The position numbers and the translations under genes were made by a program. The notes below the pieces were generated by a model that saw nothing but the letters and a program-made list of their open reading frames with translations, had not been told where the DNA came from and did no database searches. 9,358 bases of DNA from Candidatus Bathyarchaeota archaeon (GTDB lineage Archaea > Thermoproteota > Bathyarchaeia > 40CM-2-53-6), in assembly GCA_005882955.1 (NCBI GenBank), contig VBBB01000085.1, forward strand, positions 5,265-14,622. The letters run 5' to 3'. Shown one piece after another: positions 5,713 to 9,358 of the stretch; positions within the stretch are counted from its first letter, which is position 1, and the number at the start of each line of letters is the position of its first letter.

Positions 5713-6216
5713 ATGACGACCCGAATGACCGACTATTCTCCGGACTTTGACACTCTGGAAAAGATGGAGTGGGCTTTTTCGAAAGGCGACGTGGCTTACA
5801 TCAGTAGGGTCCTGGATAGTCGACCTAGCCTAGTCCTTAGGATCCATGGAGTCTGTATGCTGGCCGATATGAAGAGGGAGGACGCGATTCCAGCATTGGC
5901 GCGAGCTCTCCGAGAAGATCCGAGCCCGCTGGTCAGGCACGAAGCAGCGTTCGCGATGGGACAATTAGAGTTCAAGTCGGGAGTACCCTCACTCTTAGAG
6001 GCAATAGCGAAAGATGAGAGTGTTCTCGTCAGACACGAGTCAGCCGTAGCATTAGGCTCGATTGGTGACGAACGGGCTAGGCCGGGGCTGATGACGGCCT
6101 TGGAAGATGTTGACGAGGATGTGAGACTGTCGGCCGAAGTCGCGTTAGCTGATCTAGAGTTCCTTAAGAGACTAAGAACCAGGACGGGGATGCAACCGAT
6201 TGCCGAGACCGGCTAG
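5713..6216 (+). CDS. HEAT-repeat protein resembling one half of deoxyhypusine hydroxylase
   Basis: A 167-residue all-helical protein with about four HEAT repeats (around 40-66, 72-98, 104-130, 135-155). Two repeats carry the His-Glu iron-binding motif: VRHEAAFAMGQ (H76-E77) and VRHESAVALGSIG (H108-E109), 32 residues apart. Eukaryotic DOHH, which hydroxylates deoxyhypusine on eIF5A, consists of two such halves, each with two HE motifs about 33 apart ('KHELAYCLGQ' and 'VRHEAGEALGAIG' in the human N-half, from memory), and its first half ends 'AVRRLEWL', like 'ALADLEFL' here. So this looks like a single DOHH half that could dimerise around a diiron site; that is inference. A generic PBS-lyase-type HEAT scaffold is the alternative. 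Its TAG stop is followed immediately, in frame, by the TTG start of trm5, so the two are coupled. Confidence 0.85.
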   Translation: MTTRMTDYSPDFDTLEKMEWAFSKGDVAYISRVLDSRPSLVLRIHGVCMLADMKREDAIPALARALREDPSPLVRHEAAFAMGQLEFKSGVPSLLEAIAKDESVLVRHESAVALGSIGDERARPGLMTALEDVDEDVRLSAEVALADLEFLKRLRTRTGMQPIAETG

Positions 6217-7323
6217 TTGACTTCTCGCAAGAGAACACTCGCCGAGCGTCGTGTTGAGAGGCCGAGCTTCCGCGTTTCTCGGTCAAGCACCGAAACTGCT
6301 ATGCAGAGCCTGATTAAGACAGGAATTCTTGATCGACATTTTTGTGTAAAATCAGACGACCAAATGATTACGCTACCGTTAGTACGCGACCCGACTAAGG
6401 TTGAGATTGACGAGCTACGGAAGCTTGTTCCCAGTGCGAGTTTAGGTCTCGGAGAATTCGAACCTAGGAAGAGGCACCCGCGAACCCTCGAAGAGGCTCT
6501 GGCAACGACTGTGTCGGCCGATGTTCTGTCCAGATTGCCCAAGTCTTTCGACGTGGTGGGCGACATTACACTTCTTGAACTAGATTCCGAATTAGCAGCG
6601 TACCAGACTATCATTGCTGAAGCGATAATGGAGGTTCATCCAAACGTGCGATCGGTCTTCGCAAAGAGCGGAGAAGTCTCAGGAGCTGAGAGAATAAGGC
6701 CTCTCCGCTACATTGCGGGAGAGAATAGAACCCATACAACTCACAAAGAGTATGGGTGTCTATTCAGAGTAGATCTGTCGAAAGCCTTCTTCTCGCCACG
6801 ACTCTCCACCGAGCATCAAAGGGTTGTGCAGATGGTCGAGAAGGGTGAACGGGTGGTGGACATGTTTGCTGGAGTTGGACTCTTCTCGATCTTGATAGCG
6901 AAAAAGGTTGTCGATGTGAGGGTGGACGCGATCGACGCCAATCCACAAGCGGTAGAACTACTCCAAGAAAACGTGCGAGCAAACAAAGTCGAAGCGAAGG
7001 TCCACGCCCACCTTGGGGATGCACGAGAGGTCATCAGAAAGGAGCTGACCCAAATTGCGAGTCGGGTGATAATGAACCATCCATCGGCGTCAAAGGACTT
7101 CATTAAAGAGGCATGTGAAGCTCTCCGACCTTCGGGCGGCGTTATCCACTACTACACTTTCGCAGGAGAGAATTGGGAAGCAGACTCTCGACATGAGGTC
7201 GAGCACGAGGTCCAAGCGTCCGGCTACGTTGCGGAACGAGTCTTAGGGATTCACAGAGTTCGTGAAGTGGCTCCTGTGAGATGGCAGGTCGCCGTTGACC
7301 TCAAGGTCGTCCCCCGTCAATAG
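6217..7323 (+). CDS. trm5: tRNA (guanine37-N1)-methyltransferase
   Basis: Trm5 makes m1G37 next to the anticodon using SAM, preventing +1 frameshifting. The order is typical: N-terminal D1-like part ('SLIKTGILDRHFCVKSDDQMITLPL', about 31-55), D2 part ('LPKSFDVVGDITLLEL', 107-121), the linker 'HKEYGCLFRVDLSKAFFSPR' (176-195), then the Rossmann domain with SAM motif 'VVDMFAGVGLFSI' (213-225), acidic 'DAIDANP' (237-243) and the NPP-like 'MNHPSASKDFI' (286-296). The 368-residue length is normal. The only upstream start is TTG at 6217, directly after the TAG of the previous gene; ATG 6301 would remove part of D1. No Shine-Dalgarno is obvious, so translation probably depends on reinitiation. It overlaps the convergent DUF371 gene by 23 bp. 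Confidence 0.93.
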   Translation: MTSRKRTLAERRVERPSFRVSRSSTETAMQSLIKTGILDRHFCVKSDDQMITLPLVRDPTKVEIDELRKLVPSASLGLGEFEPRKRHPRTLEEALATTVSADVLSRLPKSFDVVGDITLLELDSELAAYQTIIAEAIMEVHPNVRSVFAKSGEVSGAERIRPLRYIAGENRTHTTHKEYGCLFRVDLSKAFFSPRLSTEHQRVVQMVEKGERVVDMFAGVGLFSILIAKKVVDVRVDAIDANPQAVELLQENVRANKVEAKVHAHLGDAREVIRKELTQIASRVIMNHPSASKDFIKEACEALRPSGGVIHYYTFAGENWEADSRHEVEHEVQASGYVAERVLGIHRVREVAPVRWQVAVDLKVVPRQ

Positions 7324-7759
7324 CAGAGATTTCGACGGTCACCCTACTAGTCGGGTCCTGAAGCAATCGCACCATGTCTCGAGGGATATCCATCGAAGAT
7401 TTGTTCGCATGGATCATAAGAGTTCGATCGGAAGTGAACCCGCTTTTTCTGACGACCAAGTCCGTCTGGTGCGAGAAGGTTAATCGAGGGTCTCCTTTGC
7501 CCTCCACTGTGAATTCGAACGGCCCAACCTGGAGCTGGAGTCGGCCCCGCCCGGTCGAACTCGAGAGAACTCGCTTCAAATCAACTGGTAGGTTTTCAAC
7601 TGCGCGGGAGGATTTCACCGCGACAACGCAGTCTCCTCGCTGGGTCAGTTCATGGCTCGTCGTTATCTCCAGTGTGGTGGGGTGTGTAGAGAGGATGGCT
7701 GGATGACCGTACGCATGAAAGATCGATTGAAAGACCCTGAATGGGAGTGAACGTTTCAT
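7301..7759 (-). CDS. DUF371 family protein
   Basis: A 152-residue soluble protein with the signature of archaeal DUF371: 'HAYGHPAILSTHPTTLEITTSHELTQRGDCVVAV' (15-48), then 'FEFTVEGKGDPRLTFSHQTDLVVRKSGFTSDRTLMIHANKSSMDIPRDMVRLLQDP' (82-136) and a final beta strand. The duplicated pattern (GDC...VAV..A...L and R.L.I.A.K...D..R.MV..L..P) suggests an internal repeat of a small beta-alpha fold. The function is unknown to me. ATG at 7759 is the only usual start and adds about 13 residues before the conserved region. It converges with and overlaps trm5 at 7301-7323 and diverges from pcm, with which it shares the 78-bp region 7760-7837. Confidence 0.88.
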   Translation of the reverse strand: MKRSLPFRVFQSIFHAYGHPAILSTHPTTLEITTSHELTQRGDCVVAVKSSRAVENLPVDLKRVLSSSTGRGRLQLQVGPFEFTVEGKGDPRLTFSHQTDLVVRKSGFTSDRTLMIHANKSSMDIPRDMVRLLQDPTSRVTVEISAIDGGRP

Positions 7760-7762
7760 GCT

Positions 7763-7796
7763 AAATATCCTTCAAAAACTAGAAAGTTAACGGAGG
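7763..7796 (+). promoter_or_regulatory. TATA-like element and stranded Shine-Dalgarno before pcm
   Basis: AAATATCC (7763-7770) is a fair TATA box for pcm, placing a start near 7790-7795. CGGAGG at 7791-7796 is a strong Shine-Dalgarno, but no ATG, GTG or TTG follows at usual spacing in the pcm frame; the first ATG is 7838. Confidence 0.4.
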
Positions 7797-7837
7797 CGAT
7801 AGCCAGGTCAGTCAACTTCGCCAGTGAAAGAGAGAGA

Positions 7838-8492
7838 ATGGTTCAGAGACTAATCAGCGAAGGACTTCTCCGATTCCCCGAAGTTGTCGAAGCATTAAGG
7901 AAGGTTCCGAGGGAACTGTTTGTCTCTGACGAGCTTCGCCCTTACGCCTACAACGATACTCCTCTGCCGACCGATCGAGGTCAGACCATCAGTGCGCCAC
8001 ACGGCACTCAAAGCCGGGCGATACATGGTGGCTATAATGAACGAAGCACTGGAACTGAGGATCGGCGACAAAGTACTGGAGGTAGGTGCGGGGAGCGGCT
8101 ATCACGCCGCTACGATCGCAGAGCAGATTGGACCCCAAGGTCGCGTCTACACCATAGAACTAGTCCCTGATCTGGTCAAGGTTGCACGGTCCAACCTAGA
8201 GAAAGCGGGCTATTCTGACCGTGTAATCTTAGTCCAGAGTGATGGGTCGCTAGGGTACCTAGATCGAGCCCCGTACGACAGAATAGTGGTTACTGCGGCA
8301 GCGCCCAAGATTCCCCATCCTCTAGTTGGACAACTACGATCAGGAGGGATTCTAGTGATCCCTGTTGGCGGCCGCCTGTTTCCCCAAGAACTCTTAAAAG
8401 TACGGAAAGATGAGAAGGGACGGATTGAACGGATCTCTCTGGGAGGGGTCGCCTTCGTCCCATTGATCGGGAAGGAAGGATTCGACTCATAG
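7838..8492 (+). CDS. pcm: Protein-L-isoaspartate O-methyltransferase, coding sequence interrupted by a 22-nt BHB intron
   Basis: Pcm methylates isoaspartyl residues of damaged proteins, using SAM, so that they can revert to aspartate. Joining 7838-8000 to 8023-8492 gives 210 residues, the usual length. Visible: 'VVEALRKVPRELFV' (16-29), 'DTPLPTDRGQTISAPHMVAIMNEAL' (40-64), SAM motif VLEVGAGSG (72-80), 'VYTIELVPDLV' (96-106), 'DGSLGY' (128-133), 'APYDRIVVTAAAPKIPHPLVGQL' and 'GGVAFVPLIG' (195-204). Unspliced, the frame breaks right after SAPH and stops at 8170 as a 110-residue fragment lacking the SAM site. The conserved SAPH|MVAIM junction is restored exactly by removing 8001-8022, which forms a BHB motif. 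Conserved-looking sequence 'NFASERERM' upstream of ATG 7838 suggests the true start may be earlier and non-standard. Confidence 0.92.
8001..8022 (+). other. 22-nt BHB intron in the pcm coding sequence
   Basis: Homology allows excision of 8001-8022, 8002-8023 or 8003-8024. The RNA fold selects the first: central helix CGCC (7995-7998) with GGCG (8017-8020), bulges AC|A (7999-8001) and AU|A (8021-8023), inner helix CGGC (8002-8005) with GCCG (8013-8016) around a 7-nt loop, outer helix GUG (7992-7994) with CAU (8024-8026). It splits codon His55 after its first base. The geometry is the same as in tRNA introns 1 and 2. Confidence 0.9.
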
Positions 8493-8513
8493 GAGTCCGC
8501 CCATCGATTCCGC

Positions 8514-8523
8514 GTTTTTATTG
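8514..8523 (+). promoter_or_regulatory. TATA-like element before the Nudix gene
   Basis: GTTTTTATTG lies 33-42 bp before ATG 8556 and 23 bp or more after the pcm stop. It supports separate transcription of the Nudix gene with a very short leader and argues against the GTG at 8523. The T5 run could also end the pcm transcript. Confidence 0.45.
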
Positions 8524-8555
8524 TGCTAAGATGTCGAGGTTGCACGACGAGTACG

Positions 8556-9140
8556 ATGCCTACCACGGCCTTGAGTCAGAGACTGATGAGGTTGAAAGAG
8601 AACCTCTCGGCCAATCCTCGATCAAGCAGCAACGAAAGAGTGGATGTCGTTGTAGCTATTCTTCTATACCAAGACTCCGCTGACGAACTTAGTACTCTCC
8701 TGATTCACCGTATGGAGAGGAGTAATGATCCGTGGTCGGGCCAGATTGGTCTCCCTGGCGGCAGGGTTGAGAAGTTCGATGGTTCTACGCAGGAAGCCTT
8801 GGAGAGAGAGGTCCGCGAGGAAGTGGGACTCGAGCTAGGTAGAGAAGGAGATCAGCTCGGCGTTTTGAGTGTAGGTCATCCTGGAAGACGTCTCGAATTG
8901 AGAGTTCAGCCATGGGTGTACGGCCTTCAACGTCGGCCTGAGGTGACGACCGGACCAGAAGTTCAACATGCGTTCTGGGTTTCGCTGTCGAAGCTCCCTT
9001 CACTGAGGGGAAACTCCGAGGTCGAGATCAGAGGAACACGATTGGTTGTCGAATCATTTCTGGTAGACGGACGAGTCGTCTGGGGGTTCACGTATAGAGT
9101 TCTGAATGAACTACTGGCTGTTCCTGGGGTACTCAGGTAA
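8556..9140 (+). CDS. Nudix hydrolase, CoA pyrophosphatase (NudL)-like
   Basis: A 194-residue Nudix protein. The CoA-type extension 'LLIHRMERSNDPWSGQIGL' (49-66) precedes the Nudix box, which starts PGGRVE and ends REVREEVGL (84-92, REUxEExGU), where the Glu residues bind metal. The N-terminal 'ALSQRLMRLKENL' helix and the RxxxxxxxxGQI(G/F)LPGG arrangement are typical of bacterial-type CoA pyrophosphatases, which split CoA or acyl-CoA to 3',5'-ADP and phosphopantetheine. Substrate is inferred from family; other nucleoside-diphosphate derivatives are possible. I chose ATG 8556 because it lies just after a predicted transcription start and keeps the conserved N-terminal helix; GTG 8523 would add 11 residues. 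Its TAA abuts the larE stop with no spacer. Confidence 0.88.
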   Translation: MPTTALSQRLMRLKENLSANPRSSSNERVDVVVAILLYQDSADELSTLLIHRMERSNDPWSGQIGLPGGRVEKFDGSTQEALEREVREEVGLELGREGDQLGVLSVGHPGRRLELRVQPWVYGLQRRPEVTTGPEVQHAFWVSLSKLPSLRGNSEVEIRGTRLVVESFLVDGRVVWGFTYRVLNELLAVPGVLR

Positions 9141-9358
9141 TCACTGAGATAGACTTGCCATGGGTAGAAGCAACGGGTCTGCTGCGGGCGCTTTTCCTCT
9201 CCGAGAATAACCCTTCAAGTCTAAAGTGACAGTCATGAAACCTAGCTGCTTGAGCGCTCTGTCAATTTCGTCCATAACAGCCACGTCAAAGAAAAGTTTC
9301 CTCTCCTCAGGGGCAACCTCTATTCTAGCCATAGAGCTGCTGTAGCGGACCCGTAGAT
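9141..9358 (-). CDS. larE: ATP-dependent sacrificial sulfur transferase LarE, C-terminal end (truncated by the window edge)
   Basis: About 72 residues open to the window end. 'LRVRYSSSMARIEVAPEE' and 'DEIDRALKQLGFMTVTLDLKGY' match the family's C-terminal '(Q)LRVRHHGDxARIEVPPEE...ALKxLGFxYVTLDLEGYR' block. LarE activates its substrate with ATP and donates sulfur to build the nickel-pincer cofactor of lactate racemase and related enzymes. The ATG at 9330-9332 is internal, because the conserved LRVR block lies upstream of it. The extreme C-terminus ('RRGKAPAADPLLLPMASLSQ') is longer than the usual short tail. The N-terminal PP-loop ATPase and the sulfur-donating Cys lie outside the window. It converges on the Nudix gene without any gap. 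Confidence 0.88.
   Translation of the reverse strand, partial: LRVRYSSSMARIEVAPEERKLFFDVAVMDEIDRALKQLGFMTVTLDLKGYSRRGKAPAADPLLLPMASLSQ

Noticed and set aside
6214..6216. TAG between the HEAT gene and trm5 as pyrrolysine
   Set aside because: TAG ends many genes here (DUF357, the 145-aa gene, DUF1684, trm5, pcm), so it is an ordinary stop; no Pyl signal is seen.
8003..8024. pcm as a frameshifted pseudogene
   Set aside because: The rest of the protein is fully conserved, and the extra bases coincide exactly with a BHB intron.
1..9358. CRISPR arrays, insertion sequences, attachment sites, replication origin
   Set aside because: No spaced direct repeats, transposase, terminal inverted repeats or origin-type repeats were seen.

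Overview
The window comes from an archaeon. Evidence: the C-terminal part of an archaeal diphthine synthase (DphB), a Trm5-type tRNA m1G37 methyltransferase, the archaeal families DUF357 and DUF371, TATA-like promoter elements with short leaders, and bulge-helix-bulge (BHB) introns that only the archaeal splicing endonuclease is known to remove. Heavy tRNA interruption at unusual positions hints at a TACK-type lineage, but I cannot place it further.

Layout. 1-405 (+) is the 3' end of dphB, with a DUF357 gene overlapping its stop codon (402-659). 726-1292 (+) encodes a protein with two zinc-knuckle pairs and ends in a clear hairpin/U-tract terminator. 1321-1953 has no convincing gene but contains stem-loops and a second copy of the terminator 11-mer. 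1954-2391 (+) encodes a small unknown protein with very biased codon use. 2520-4523 (-) encodes a large protein with a signal peptide, Ig-like domains, one membrane helix and a cytosolic KaiC/RAD55-type ATPase. 4725-4877 (+) is a tRNA-Lys(CUU) split by three introns. 4961-7323 (+) holds a 49-aa zinc protein, a DUF1684 protein, a half-length deoxyhypusine-hydroxylase-like HEAT protein, and Trm5. A DUF371 gene (7301-7759, -) converges on trm5. 7838-8492 (+) is pcm (protein L-isoaspartate methyltransferase), followed by a Nudix CoA-pyrophosphatase-like gene (8556-9140, +) and the convergent C-terminal end of larE (9141-9358, -).

Main discovery. The pcm reading frame is broken by exactly 22 nt inside the conserved SAPH|MVAIM stretch. 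Those 22 nt fold into a textbook hBHBh' motif: a 4-bp central helix, two 3-nt bulges, and 4-bp inner and roughly 3-bp outer helices. The predicted cuts (AC|A and AU|A) excise 8001-8022 and restore frame and motif. The tRNA-Lys gene carries two perfect BHB introns of the same geometry (after positions 9 and 30) and a third, relaxed one (after position 43). The same RNA-splicing machinery therefore probably acts on a tRNA and on a protein-coding mRNA within 3.3 kb.

Theme. Several genes concern translation and its modification: EF2 diphthamide (dphB), tRNA m1G37 (trm5), tRNA-Lys, and possibly aIF5A hydroxylation (the DOHH-like protein). Repair or housecleaning genes (pcm, Nudix) and larE lie alongside.
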